From Microbacterium sp. cx-55 (GTDB lineage: Bacteria > Actinomycetota > Actinomycetes > Actinomycetales > Microbacteriaceae): a DNA stretch of 64,000 nucleotides. The notes beneath the pieces are model-generated. The model saw only the letters and a program-made list of their open reading frames with translations, had not been told where the DNA came from and did not search any database. The stretch covers positions 1,240,001 to 1,304,000 of the forward strand of contig NZ_CP088261.1 in NCBI RefSeq assembly GCF_021117345.1. The letters are read 5' to 3'. Each line of letters begins with the position of its first letter. The first letter of the stretch is position 1. This document shows, piece after piece, positions 25,325-34,318 of the stretch. The position numbers were made by a program, and so were the translations under genes.

Positions 25325-26746
25325 TCACAGTCCGAGGGAGGCGAGGAAGGCGAGCTTCTGCGCGTTGTAGGAGTCGGTCCAGACGCTGGGTGCTCCCATG
25401 AATCCGTGTCCCAGTGACGCCTCCTCCGCAGTAGGGAGGAACACGGCGTTTGGAACGCCGAGGTCGTCGAGGCGTTCATGCAGCGCGGATGCCTGGTCGG
25501 GGAAGGTGCCGACGTTGCCGTCGGCGATGAAAGTCGGCGGGAAGTCGGCGGTCACATGGTTCGTGACGGAGGCTTCGGCGATCACCGCGTCGGAGGTTCC
25601 GAGGTAGGTGCGCGCGGAGAGCCCGAAGAAGAAGTCGAGAAGGGGGACGGGGGCCTGGGTCTCACCTGTCTTGTGGAGTTCGAGGGCTGCACTGTCCAAG
25701 ACGACAGCCTTCAGGGCGCTTCCGATGACGGGGTCGATGCCGACGCGTTCGGCGTACGCGGGGTTGGTCTGGATGTTGGCGAACTGTCCTGCGAGTTGTC
25801 CTCCGGCGCTGCCTCCGCTGATCACGACGTTGTCCATGTCGAGGCCGAGTTGCTTGGCATTTTGCTGGAGGAACACGACCGCTTGGGATATCTGCTCGAC
25901 GGGTCCGGGATAGCTCACGGTCGGGGCGAGTCCGTAGTCCAGGCTGACGAAGTTGTAACCGCCATCGAGGACCGGGTTGGAGATGACCGAGAATCCGGCG
26001 TCCGGCGCGTTCGGATCACCCGTTGCCTTCGTTCCCGCGATCCATCCGCCCCCGTGGATGTAGATGTACGTGGGTCGGGCGATCGAAGCGTCGTCATCGG
26101 CGATGTAGACGTCGAGGAAGCTGTTCGGATATTTGCTCCCGTAGGCAATGTCGCTGGTAAGGCGGTCGCCATTGGCGGTCACGCTCGTTGCGTTCTCAGG
26201 ACCCCGCGGAGCATAGGAAGAGGTCTGGCCCAGAGCCGATTGAAGGGCGACCGCAACACCTGCCGGAACCACCGCGATCGCAACGAGGGTGAGCGACACG
26301 ACCACAGCGGTCGCCATGAGGGCCGTGGTGACGGTCGAGCGGAGGAGGCGACGAAGGCGCTGGCCGCCGATCGAGCGAGCGCCTCCGTGGGGGCGCCCAT
26401 CCGCGGGGGATAGCCGGTGATGGCCGGCGATACAGGCGAAGCCGACGGCAATCGCCGCTACCTGTGCCACCACGACCGCCGGATACCATCCCCAGATCAT
26501 CCACCCGAGTTGTGCAGCGACGCCCAAGGCGGCTGCACCCGGCACGATGACCGCGGTACGAGAGCCCGAGAGGGCGGGCCTGATCAGGGCCGCGCAGAGA
26601 AGGATCATGATCACGAGAACGCCGTACGCAGGAGCGCGCAGGAAGAATGACTCCGCCCAGGCGACGAGAAGCGCGAAGAGTCCGACAAGAAACGGCGTCC
26701 ACCGGAACCGACGCGAGCGGAACGGGGGAACGGGGGCGGTAAGCAT
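25325..26746 (-). CDS. Membrane-anchored alpha/beta hydrolase (HSL/BD-FAE-like)
   Basis: The 473-aa protein has four to five hydrophobic helices in the first 170 residues (for example FLVGLFALLVAWAESFFL, AYGVLVIMILLCAALI, TALMATAVVVSLTLVAIAVV) and then an extracytoplasmic alpha/beta hydrolase domain. The oxyanion motif YIHGGGWIAG, nucleophile elbow ISGGSAGGQLA, acid strand FIADGNVGT and catalytic His in LGHGFMG are all present. It is likely a carboxylesterase on membrane- or wall-associated or external esters. ATG 26746 follows GGAGAAA. It is divergent from a TetR gene across a perfect palindrome and is therefore probably repressed by it. A decayed partial copy lies at 35755-36012. Confidence 0.85.
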   Translation of the reverse strand: MLTAPVPPFRSRRFRWTPFLVGLFALLVAWAESFFLRAPAYGVLVIMILLCAALIRPALSGSRTAVIVPGAAALGVAAQLGWMIWGWYPAVVVAQVAAIAVGFACIAGHHRLSPADGRPHGGARSIGGQRLRRLLRSTVTTALMATAVVVSLTLVAIAVVPAGVAVALQSALGQTSSYAPRGPENATSVTANGDRLTSDIAYGSKYPNSFLDVYIADDDASIARPTYIYIHGGGWIAGTKATGDPNAPDAGFSVISNPVLDGGYNFVSLDYGLAPTVSYPGPVEQISQAVVFLQQNAKQLGLDMDNVVISGGSAGGQLAGQFANIQTNPAYAERVGIDPVIGSALKAVVLDSAALELHKTGETQAPVPLLDFFFGLSARTYLGTSDAVIAEASVTNHVTADFPPTFIADGNVGTFPDQASALHERLDDLGVPNAVFLPTAEEASLGHGFMGAPSVWTDSYNAQKLAFLASLGL

Positions 26747-26759
26747 CAGCTTTTCTCCA

Positions 26760-26783
26760 ATATTTGCAGGCTGCTGCAAATAT
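26760..26783. promoter_or_regulatory. TetR operator between hydrolase and tetR
   Basis: A perfect inverted repeat, ATATTTGCAG - 4 nt - CTGCAAATAT, lies 14 bases from the hydrolase start and 40 from the tetR start. Position and symmetry are what is expected for an autoregulated TetR divergon. The AT-rich arms could overlap the -10 boxes of both genes. Confidence 0.78.
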
Positions 26784-26822
26784 ACCGCGCTACGCAGTTT
26801 TGCGCTTCGCTACCATCGAGGG

Positions 26823-27455
26823 ATGGATGCCGTCTCCCTCCGAGAGCGATCGAAAGAACGCCGTTACCGCGCAATTCTCTTAGCGGGGATGAGGCTGTTC
26901 GCTGAGCAGGGGTACGAGGCCACCACCGTCGCGCAGATCGCGGAGGAAGCGGAGGTTTCCCCCCGTTCAGTGTCGGCGTACTTTCCGACGAAGCTCGACA
27001 TAGCAACCGCATCATCGGCAGCGGCCGCCCGCCGTCTGATGGACTCGTTCACCTCGTGGACCCCCGAACGCTCGATCGTCGATCTCGTCGACCGGTGGCT
27101 CCGTGACGAGCCACGCTTTGTCCCCGACGAGGAGTGGCGCGTTCGTGCCGCCATGCTCCACAGGAACCCGCTCCTCCACGGAGCACGTGCTGCGGACCCC
27201 GAGCCGCTCGTTGCAGCCGCCGCCACTGCGATCGCCGCTGAACTCGATGTTGATCCCGACGACGCTGCGGTTCAGATCATCCTCGGCATCATCTCGGGAG
27301 TCGTCTTGCGGTTTGAACTGATGGCCGGATACGACCGGGGGAGCGAGGGCGTGCTCAGCCTCGCTCATGACGCGCTGGCCGGCGCCTTCGCAGCGGTCCG
27401 GCGTGCACGGGGAAAGTATTGGGCCGGCGGCCCGGACGGGAGAACGGAGGCTTGA
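26823..27455 (+). CDS. TetR-family transcriptional regulator (divergent from the hydrolase)
   Basis: This 210-aa protein has the HTH region RYRAILLAGMRLFAEQGYEA, then VAQIAEEAEVSPRSVSAYFPTKLDI, of the TetR class and a helical ligand-binding domain. The ATG is preceded only by a weak CGAGGG site. It probably represses itself and the divergent membrane hydrolase through 26760-26783. It converges tightly (3 bp) with the LacI gene on the other strand. Confidence 0.9.
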   Translation: MDAVSLRERSKERRYRAILLAGMRLFAEQGYEATTVAQIAEEAEVSPRSVSAYFPTKLDIATASSAAAARRLMDSFTSWTPERSIVDLVDRWLRDEPRFVPDEEWRVRAAMLHRNPLLHGARAADPEPLVAAAATAIAAELDVDPDDAAVQIILGIISGVVLRFELMAGYDRGSEGVLSLAHDALAGAFAAVRRARGKYWAGGPDGRTEA

Positions 27456-27458
27456 CCG

Positions 27459-28463
27459 TCAGAGGGGAAGGCTGGTCGACCCGCGGGGGATCACGTCGAC
27501 GACCGCGGAGTCCGTCGACGCGGGGGCAATCTCCAGACCCAGGCTCATCCCGATACGAGCGGCGATGCCGCGCCCCTCGGCCTGCAGGTTGAATCGCACG
27601 CTGCTCAGCGGGGGGTCACTGAAGGCGGCCACCGTGGTGTCGTCTCCACCGATCACTCCGACCTGCTCCGGTGAACGCAGTCCGAGTGACGCCGCTGCGG
27701 TGAGGACCCCCAGACCCGTGACGTCGTTCCAGGCGGCGATGCCCCACGGGCCGGAAGCTTCCGCCGTCCACGTCCGGAGGACCTCCTCGATCCGCCGCAC
27801 GTCGCGCCCCACGACAGTGGATGCGGACCCGTCGATCCCCCGCTCCGCGCAGAAGGCGCGGAACGCGGCGACGCGAGCGGCGATGAACGGTCGGCCACGC
27901 GGCTCCTCGATCGCGAGGTAGGCGACCCGCTCATAGCCCCGCTCAAGCAGATGGGTCACTTGGGCGGCCACGATGTCGGCCTGTCCGATCGCCGTCGCGT
28001 GCGCGGGGTCGGTGCGGTCGAGGATCCACGCTCCGACCTCCGGCACGCCCGCGGCTCGGAGGGCCGTCGCGTCCGCATCACCCAGGGGATCGAAGGTCAC
28101 GACGCACGCGGCCTCGACCTTGCCCAGCAGGCGGTCGAGGGCGCCCTGCCAGTGGGGCCCTTCGTAGCGCACCGCGACGAGATCGTACTGCCCCACGAGC
28201 CGCCCGATCTCCTCGAGAAGGAGCTCGAGCTGACCGGCGACCTCCCAATCGGGAACGAGGAGGAGGACCACGTCGCCGCGACCGCTTCGGAGAGCATTTG
28301 CCGCAGGTGAACTGATGTAGCCGAGCCGTCGCGCGACCTCACGGACGTGGTTCCGGGTCGCCTCGCTGACCTGCCCATCGCGACGACCGTTGAGGACGTA
28401 ACTCACCGTCGCCCGCGACACGCCCGCTTCACGGGCGATATCTACGGTCCGGATTCTGGTCAT
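27459..28463 (-). CDS. LacI-family transcriptional regulator of the MFS/esterase/GH-J operon
   Basis: This 334-aa repressor has a LacI HTH and hinge at the N-terminus (TVDIAREAGVSRATVSYVLN; SPAANALRSGRGD) and an effector domain ending at GVIGGDDTTVAAFSDPPLSSVR. It is divergent from a four-gene operon and three near-identical operator palindromes lie between them (28480-28559), the nearest 17 bases from its start, so it is almost certainly autoregulated and represses the operon. Confidence 0.94.
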   Translation of the reverse strand: MTRIRTVDIAREAGVSRATVSYVLNGRRDGQVSEATRNHVREVARRLGYISSPAANALRSGRGDVVLLLVPDWEVAGQLELLLEEIGRLVGQYDLVAVRYEGPHWQGALDRLLGKVEAACVVTFDPLGDADATALRAAGVPEVGAWILDRTDPAHATAIGQADIVAAQVTHLLERGYERVAYLAIEEPRGRPFIAARVAAFRAFCAERGIDGSASTVVGRDVRRIEEVLRTWTAEASGPWGIAAWNDVTGLGVLTAAASLGLRSPEQVGVIGGDDTTVAAFSDPPLSSVRFNLQAEGRGIAARIGMSLGLEIAPASTDSAVVDVIPRGSTSLPL

Positions 28464-28479
28464 GATGGCCTCACTCTAG

Positions 28480-28560
28480 TAGACACGTGTCATTCACGAA
28501 GTTGACACGTGTCTACTACATCGCTACTGTGGTCGACACACGATCGGTAGACACGTGTAA
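28480..28560. promoter_or_regulatory. Triple LacI operator and rightward promoter
   Basis: Three copies of the palindrome GACACGTGTC occur at 28482-28491, 28504-28513 and 28550-28559 (last base A in the third), usually within TAGACACGTGTCA-type flanks. Centres are 22 and 46 bp apart. The second copy overlaps the -35 of a good promoter, TTGACA (28502-28507), 17 bp, TACTGT (28525-28530); the third lies just downstream of the predicted transcription start. This fits cooperative repression of the MFS operon and of lacI. Confidence 0.8.
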
Positions 28561-28575
28561 ATCAAGGAGGATTTC

Positions 28576-29922
28576 ATGTCAACGACACCTCAGGCCGCGA
28601 ATGCGGCGCCCCCGGGTGACTCGGGCTCACCCGGCTCGCCTCCGCGGCCCTGGCGAGTGGCCATCATTGCGGGGCTGGCCTCCTTCGTCGACGGTGCCGC
28701 GCTGAGCGTCAACGGGATCGCTCTCGTGATCTACCAGCAGGCCATCGGTCTGACGCCCGAACAGGTCGGCCTGCTGACAGCGGTGGTAACCGTGGGGACG
28801 GCGATCGGAGCGCTCCTCGGGGGACGCTTGGGCGACGTCTACGGCCGCCGGAAGGTGTTCATCGTGACGATGGCGATGATCGTCATCGGGACGCTCGGTC
28901 CCATCTTCTCCGCTGATTTCTGGCTCTTGTTCGCCGGGCTCGCGCTCGTGGGATTGGGCGTCGGCGCTGACCTGCCGGTATCGCTGGCCACCATCGCCGA
29001 AGCCGCGACAGAGAAGAACCGCGGCGCGATGCTCGTCTTCACCCAGGTGCTGTGGATCACCGCCTCCCTCGTCGTCGTGATCGTCGCCTCGTCGATCGGC
29101 GGACAGGGACGGATCGCCGGTCAGATCCTCTACGGGCTAGTCGCGGTCGTCGGCGTCATCGGGCTCCTCCTCCGCCTCACCCTTCCCGAGTCGGCGCGCT
29201 GGCTCGCTTCGCGGGATTCTCGTAGTGACAGCCCGCAGACGGTCGGCGTGGTGCGCTCACGGGTGTCCGACCTCCTGTCCCCGCCGTTGCGTCGCCCGCT
29301 CCTGGTGCTCACCGCTTTCTATGCGCTCGTGAGCATCCCCGGCGGGATGCTCGCCTCGTACATCACCTACATCGCCGTGAACGTCGCCGGCGTGCCCGTC
29401 GAGCAGTTCGTCGCCTACACAGCCATCGCATTCCCCGTGGGGTTCCTCGCGCTCTTCTTCTTCATGAAGATCGTCGACACCCGGTTCCGGCGAGCCTTCG
29501 TTTACGGCTGCGGCCTGCTGACGGTCATCGTGCTGATCGTCCCCGTCGTCTTCGGGCTCGACATCGTCTCGCTCCTCGTCGTCTTCACGCTCATCGGAGG
29601 CATCGGCGCGATCTGCGGCGAACCCATCACCCGCGTGTGGTCGAACGAGTCCTTTCCCACCATGCTCCGCTCCACCGCCCAGGGATTCATCCTGACCGTC
29701 GGGCGACTCCTCCTAGCCGCCTCGCTGACGGTCGGTCCGGCGCTGATCGCGTTCTCGGTGACCGGCTTCTTCCTCACCCTCGCGGTCATCCAGCTCCTCG
29801 CCGTCGCGGTCGCGTACGTAGGCTTCCGAGGAGGACGAATCCAGAACACCTTCGTCGTCGAGAGCGACCCGGCAGTCGGCACCGCCCGTCTCAAAGGAGA
29901 GCACCATGCGCCCGCTGTATGA
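28576..29922 (+). CDS. MFS sugar-porter-like transporter
   Basis: This 448-aa, 12-helix transporter has the family loop GGRLGDVYGRRKVF between helices 2 and 3 and the sugar-porter-like LPESARWLASR before the central loop. AAGGAGG sits eight bases before ATG 28576. It is the first gene of the LacI-controlled operon and should import the sugar or sugar ester handled by the esterases and the clan GH-J glycosidase downstream. The next gene overlaps its end by 17 bases. Confidence 0.9.
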   Translation: MSTTPQAANAAPPGDSGSPGSPPRPWRVAIIAGLASFVDGAALSVNGIALVIYQQAIGLTPEQVGLLTAVVTVGTAIGALLGGRLGDVYGRRKVFIVTMAMIVIGTLGPIFSADFWLLFAGLALVGLGVGADLPVSLATIAEAATEKNRGAMLVFTQVLWITASLVVVIVASSIGGQGRIAGQILYGLVAVVGVIGLLLRLTLPESARWLASRDSRSDSPQTVGVVRSRVSDLLSPPLRRPLLVLTAFYALVSIPGGMLASYITYIAVNVAGVPVEQFVAYTAIAFPVGFLALFFFMKIVDTRFRRAFVYGCGLLTVIVLIVPVVFGLDIVSLLVVFTLIGGIGAICGEPITRVWSNESFPTMLRSTAQGFILTVGRLLLAASLTVGPALIAFSVTGFFLTLAVIQLLAVAVAYVGFRGGRIQNTFVVESDPAVGTARLKGEHHAPAV

Positions 29923-31117
29923 AGGACACCCCGAAGCTCCTGTTGCGGAGCCGGCCCGCGGGGCAGATCTTTGGACGCCGCGAGGGTTCGCGGAACCCGG
30001 CTACGGAGCCGTCGTCGACGCCTTCGCCGACGCCGCGGCAGCCAGCCCGCGCGGTGGTGCCGCGCTGACGATCATGGTCGAGGGCCGGACCGTCGTCGAC
30101 CTCCAAGCTGGCGTCGCGGACCCAGCGGGCCGCCTCTGGGATCGGGACACCCCGACAGGGGTGTTCTCGTGCAGCAAGGGTCTTCTGGCCGCCCTCGTGT
30201 CCCGGTTGGTCATGGCAGGGCTTGTAGATCTCGACCGCCCCGTGTCCTTCTACTGGCCGGAATTTGCCCAGGCCGGCAAAGAATCGGTCCCAGTAAGGTG
30301 GCTGCTGACGCACCAAGCCGGGCTCTCCTACCCGGTCGAGGATGTCGAGAAGGCCGACGTCATCGCGTGGAGTCCCGTCGTGGACAAGCTCGCCGCACAG
30401 AAACCCCTCTGGGAGCCCGGCACCGGATGGGCCTATCACGCCCTCACCATGGGATGGCTCGTCGGCGAGGTCATCCGGCGTGTCACCGGCCGCTCCGTCG
30501 GCGAAGCGTTCCGCGACCACCTCAGCGATCCGATCGGCGCCAGCGCCTCACTAGGTGCCCCGCACATGGCGCAGAGGCCGGTCGCGCAGATGGCTCCGAT
30601 CCCCGGATTCTCACGCAACTCCCTCGCCGGTGTGGACGGGGCCGAGGACATCGCGCGCTCGTTCACCCTCGGGGGCGCGTTCCCCATCGAGCTCGTCGGC
30701 CCAGCGGCAGGCTTCAACGACCCCGACCTCCAGGCGGCCGACATCCCTGCCGGCGGCGTCATCGCCACCGCAGCGGACCTCGCAGCGCTCTGGTCGTCCG
30801 CCATCATTCCGACCGAGACCAGTCGCCCGATCGACCCGCTCGTCCTCTCCGACATGACCGTTCGACGGACCTTCGGGGAGCCCGTCTTCGGGATCGCGGG
30901 TACACCGACCCCGCAGTGGGGAACCGGCTACATGATCCACTCGCCGGAAAGGCCCCTGCTGAGCCCGGCGTCCTTCGGGCACGACGGCGCGGGAGGACAG
31001 CTCGCCTTCGCCGACAGTGACCACGGCGTCGGCTTCGGATTCGTCACGAACGATCTGCGCGGTGAGGGCGACACTCGATCGCTCGACATCCTCACGGCGC
31101 TCCAAAACACCCTCTGA
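29906..31117 (+). CDS. Serine hydrolase of the beta-lactamase/class VIII esterase fold
   Basis: This 403-aa protein of the beta-lactamase-related (EstB-like) family has SxxK as SCSK (FSCSKGLLAALVSRL, near residue 90), the Tyr motif in GWAYHALTMGWL near residue 175, and a late GHDGAGGQLAFAD motif. No signal peptide is visible. These enzymes are usually carboxylesterases acting on short-chain esters. It overlaps the MFS gene and has its own GGAG ribosome site. Its pairing with an unrelated second esterase and a fructosidase-like enzyme suggests removal of acyl groups from an imported sugar ester. Confidence 0.87.
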   Translation: MRPLYEGHPEAPVAEPARGADLWTPRGFAEPGYGAVVDAFADAAAASPRGGAALTIMVEGRTVVDLQAGVADPAGRLWDRDTPTGVFSCSKGLLAALVSRLVMAGLVDLDRPVSFYWPEFAQAGKESVPVRWLLTHQAGLSYPVEDVEKADVIAWSPVVDKLAAQKPLWEPGTGWAYHALTMGWLVGEVIRRVTGRSVGEAFRDHLSDPIGASASLGAPHMAQRPVAQMAPIPGFSRNSLAGVDGAEDIARSFTLGGAFPIELVGPAAGFNDPDLQAADIPAGGVIATAADLAALWSSAIIPTETSRPIDPLVLSDMTVRRTFGEPVFGIAGTPTPQWGTGYMIHSPERPLLSPASFGHDGAGGQLAFADSDHGVGFGFVTNDLRGEGDTRSLDILTALQNTL

Positions 31118-31177
31118 CGTCGGCCCCTCTTCGGCCGGCATTCGCCTCACCCTCACCACTTCTGAAGGATTCACAAC

Positions 31178-32140
31178 ATGCCCCTCTTGCCTACTCTCCA
31201 GGCCGCCCTGAGCGCCCTCCCGTCGACCTCGATCGACCTGAACGACATTCCGGGGGTCCGTTCCGAGGCTCTCGCCGCGTCGGCCGGTTTCGCTGCGATG
31301 GTCGCGCAAGCCGGTCCGGAGGTCGGCGCCGTCACCACCGCCCAGGTCGAGGTCGCCGATGGCACCATCGATGTGCGCATCTACCAGCCGATGGCTCCCG
31401 GCCCGCACCCTCTTCATATCTACTTCCACGGCGGCGGGTGGATCGCGGGCGGCATCGAGGACGCCTTCACTGACATCGTCGGCCGGGAGCGAGCCGGGCT
31501 CGCCGGGTACGTCACTGTGACGGTCGATTATCGACTCGCACCCGAGGTGACCTTTCCCGTACCGGTCGACGACTCCTACGCGGCCCTCCTCTGGGCCGTC
31601 GAGCACGCCGCCGAATTCGACGCGGATCCCGACCGAGTGACACTCGGCGGCGGCTCCGCCGGCGCGAACATCGCGGCGGCGGTCGCCCTGCGTGCGTCGA
31701 ACGAAGGCGGACCGGTCATCTCGCTGCAGATCCTCGAGGTCCCCGCGCTCGACCTCACCTGCAGCAGCGACTCCTTCAAGAGGTACGGCGGCGGCGACTA
31801 CCCGCTGTCGGAGAAGGAGATCCGTACCTATATCGGCCTGTACCTCGCCCAGCCTCTGGATGGTCTCAACGAGTTTGCCTCCCCGCTCTTGACCGAGGAC
31901 CCAACACGCTTCCCCCCGACGCATGTCTTCAGCTCCGAGTTCGATCCACTGCAGGACGACGGACGACGCTTCGTGGAACTGCTCTCGGCGGCTGGGGTGG
32001 AAGCCACCTTCACCCTCGGCGAAGGGCAGGTGCATGGGTCATCGGGATTCACCAAACTCCTCCCTGAGTCGGCGACCTGGCGGGATGAGATCATCGCGCT
32101 ACTCCGGAAGCACGACCCCCGACTCACCGAGACCGCCTGA
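31178..32140 (+). CDS. Alpha/beta hydrolase, hormone-sensitive-lipase-type esterase
   Basis: This 320-aa cytoplasmic esterase shows HGGGWIAGG (oxyanion hole), LGGGSAGANIAAAVAL (nucleophile Ser in GGSAG), SSEFDPLQDDGRRF (catalytic Asp) and EGQVHGSSGF (catalytic His). It starts 60 bases after the previous gene, behind GAAGGA. It probably hydrolyses acyl esters together with the class VIII-type esterase upstream. Confidence 0.9.
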   Translation: MPLLPTLQAALSALPSTSIDLNDIPGVRSEALAASAGFAAMVAQAGPEVGAVTTAQVEVADGTIDVRIYQPMAPGPHPLHIYFHGGGWIAGGIEDAFTDIVGRERAGLAGYVTVTVDYRLAPEVTFPVPVDDSYAALLWAVEHAAEFDADPDRVTLGGGSAGANIAAAVALRASNEGGPVISLQILEVPALDLTCSSDSFKRYGGGDYPLSEKEIRTYIGLYLAQPLDGLNEFASPLLTEDPTRFPPTHVFSSEFDPLQDDGRRFVELLSAAGVEATFTLGEGQVHGSSGFTKLLPESATWRDEIIALLRKHDPRLTETA

Positions 32141-32170
32141 TGCGCCTGCCGCTTCTGGGAGATCCTCAAA

Positions 32171-33121
32171 ATGCTTAATCCCGCTGACCGCTGGGTCTGG
32201 GACTTCTGGCATGTCCAGGACGGGTCGACCCACCACCTGTTCTACCTGCAGGCGCCCCGATCTCTTGGCGACCCTCACCTGCGACACCGCAACGCCACGA
32301 TCGGCCACGCAACCTCAAAAGACCTCGTGAACTGGACCGAACTCGGAACGGTCCTCCGTCCCGGCGGACCGGACGCGCCCGATGCGACGGCGACGTGGAC
32401 GGGATGCGTCGTACGCGCAGACGACGGCCAGTGGCGCATGTTCTACACCGGCGCCAGGTTCTTATCCCCGGGTGCGGATGGCAACGTGGAGGTCATCCTG
32501 GTCGCCGTCTCCGACGATCTGCATCACTGGCGCAAGGACTCCTCTGTCGTCGTGCGTGCCGATGAGCGCTGGTACGAGACGCTCGGATCCTCGAGCTGGC
32601 CAGAGGAGGCCTGGCGAGACCCCTGGGTCTACCGCGGCGACGACGGGCAATGGCACATGCTCGTGACCGCTCGCGCCCGCCACGGGGACATCGACGGCAG
32701 AGGCGTCATAGGCCACGCGACGTCTGACGATCTCCACACGTGGAATGTTCACCCGCCACTCACCGCCCCCGGTCAAGGGTTCGCGCACCTCGAGGTGGTT
32801 CAACGGGTCACCGTCGGGGAGCGATCGATGGTCCTGTTCTCCGCACATTCCGCCGTGATCTCCCCCGACCGGATCACCGCCGGCGGCCGTACCGGGGTGT
32901 GGATCGCCCCATGGAAGAACACGATCGACCTGAGCGAGGCCCAGAACGTCGGAGCCTCCGACCTCTACAGCGGTCGGATCGTCTCCACGTCCGATGGCCC
33001 TCGCCTTCTCGGCTTCCTGCTCGACACCGACGGGGCGACGCCCCTCGGCATTTCGGATCCCGAGGGTTTCGATCGCGCGACAATCGCCTCCGGAAGCGAG
33101 TGGACGCCGACATCTTTTTAA
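32171..33121 (+). CDS. Clan GH-J glycosidase (GH32-like five-bladed propeller)
   Basis: This 316-aa protein keeps the sucrose/fructan hydrolase geometry: WDFWHV with candidate nucleophile Asp11, IGHATSKDLVNW blade motif, WRDPWVY (RDP at 149-151) and HLEVVQ with candidate acid/base Glu208. It ends after the propeller and lacks the C-terminal beta-sandwich of typical GH32 enzymes; WDFW replaces WMNDPNG. It may act on a fructoside after de-acylation by the two upstream esterases. GH43/GH68-like activity is the alternative. It is the last gene of the LacI-controlled operon. Confidence 0.8.
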   Translation: MLNPADRWVWDFWHVQDGSTHHLFYLQAPRSLGDPHLRHRNATIGHATSKDLVNWTELGTVLRPGGPDAPDATATWTGCVVRADDGQWRMFYTGARFLSPGADGNVEVILVAVSDDLHHWRKDSSVVVRADERWYETLGSSSWPEEAWRDPWVYRGDDGQWHMLVTARARHGDIDGRGVIGHATSDDLHTWNVHPPLTAPGQGFAHLEVVQRVTVGERSMVLFSAHSAVISPDRITAGGRTGVWIAPWKNTIDLSEAQNVGASDLYSGRIVSTSDGPRLLGFLLDTDGATPLGISDPEGFDRATIASGSEWTPTSF

Positions 33122-33524
33122 GCGGGGTGAGCTGAGCAGCGAGACCGCCAGCGGCTGGAGGCCCGCAATAGTTGAGCCTCGTCCGCCTCAGCTATGCCAC
33201 CCCGCACTTCTCGACTTTCCCGAGGGCAGCGACCGACAGGCGCGGGGCACCGTGCTCAAGGTCCGTCGCGGTCCTCGCGGAACTCCTCGGGTACGAAACC
33301 AACGGACGGCATCCTCCCCGCCAGCCCCTTGCGGCACTACCAATCAGTTGTCAACAGTCCGATCCTCCCGCCCAAGCGCCAACCCCAAGCCCGAGGCAGC
33401 AGATCTCGCGCCGCGAAACCGAGCGGGTAGAGACGTCCGCGTTGCCGCATGTCGACGCATTCGGCGACTCGAAGGGTGAAATGATGCATCTGACTACTCA
33501 TGTTGGCCCCCCAGTTGAGGGGCC
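33122..33524. other. About 400 bp without a gene; weak hairpin at its right end
   Basis: I see no family motif in any frame. A short hairpin, GGCCCC...GGGGCC (33505-33524), lies just past the lysE stop on the minus strand and may terminate it. The rest is probably decayed sequence. Confidence 0.4.
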
Positions 33525-33532
33525 GGATCAAG

Positions 33533-34183
33533 TCACCGAACACTTTTCTCTAGTGCGATTCGCAGACCGAATCCGACGATCACTGTGCCGGCGATCGCGT
33601 CGAGGGCTCGCGCCATGGAACGACAAGCGAACCAGCGGCGAAATGACCGAGCCAGGAGCAGAAGGAACGTAAGCCAAGTGATCCCGATGAGGACGTGCAC
33701 GAGCGCGAGGCATACAGCCCAGCTGATCTGAGGCGCAGTAGCAGGGATGAACTGTGGCAGCAACGCGATGTAGAAGGCTCCCATCTTGGGGTTCAGTAGG
33801 TTCGTCGTGAAACCCAGCCTCCATCCCGCGAGGAGCGAGTCACTGGAGGGGGCCTCAGCAGTCGCTGAAACGCCTGGTGTCGTTGAGGGTCGAATCGCTG
33901 AATAGATCATTCTGCCGCCGATCCAGAGCAGATAGCCGGCGCCGACTATGCGAAGCACGTCGTAGGCGATCTGGGAGGCGAAGAGGATCGCGCTCACGCC
34001 CGTCGCAGCAAGCACACCCCAGATGATTGTCCCAGTCTGAATGCCGGTAATCACACCCCAAGCTCGTCTCCGGCCCGACACTGTAGCGGTTCGAAGCACT
34101 AACGCGGTATCAAGCCCTGGAGTGATGGTGAGCAAGCCAACGACGAGGGCGAATGACCACAGCACGGACACATCGGGGACCAT
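33533..34183 (-). CDS. LysE/RhtB-family amino-acid exporter
   Basis: This 216-aa membrane protein has six predicted helices. Family features are LLTITPGLDTALVLR at the N-terminus (PGPD-like motif, here PGLD), GYLLWIGGRMIYSAI, and FTTNLLNPKMGAFYIALLPQF. It exports an amino acid or a related small molecule. A LysR gene sits just upstream on the same strand and may control it. Confidence 0.9.
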   Translation of the reverse strand: MVPDVSVLWSFALVVGLLTITPGLDTALVLRTATVSGRRRAWGVITGIQTGTIIWGVLAATGVSAILFASQIAYDVLRIVGAGYLLWIGGRMIYSAIRPSTTPGVSATAEAPSSDSLLAGWRLGFTTNLLNPKMGAFYIALLPQFIPATAPQISWAVCLALVHVLIGITWLTFLLLLARSFRRWFACRSMARALDAIAGTVIVGFGLRIALEKSVR

Positions 34184-34318
34184 GGGAGCAGATTACTAAC
34201 GCTGCGTGAATCTCGTCGCCTACCCCGACACGCGACGGACAGACCTTGCCGTAACACCCGGGCAGCGCTGGTACTCGGCGCCGGTCGCCCGTAGGCAACG
34301 AAACGTGGTTTGCACGCG

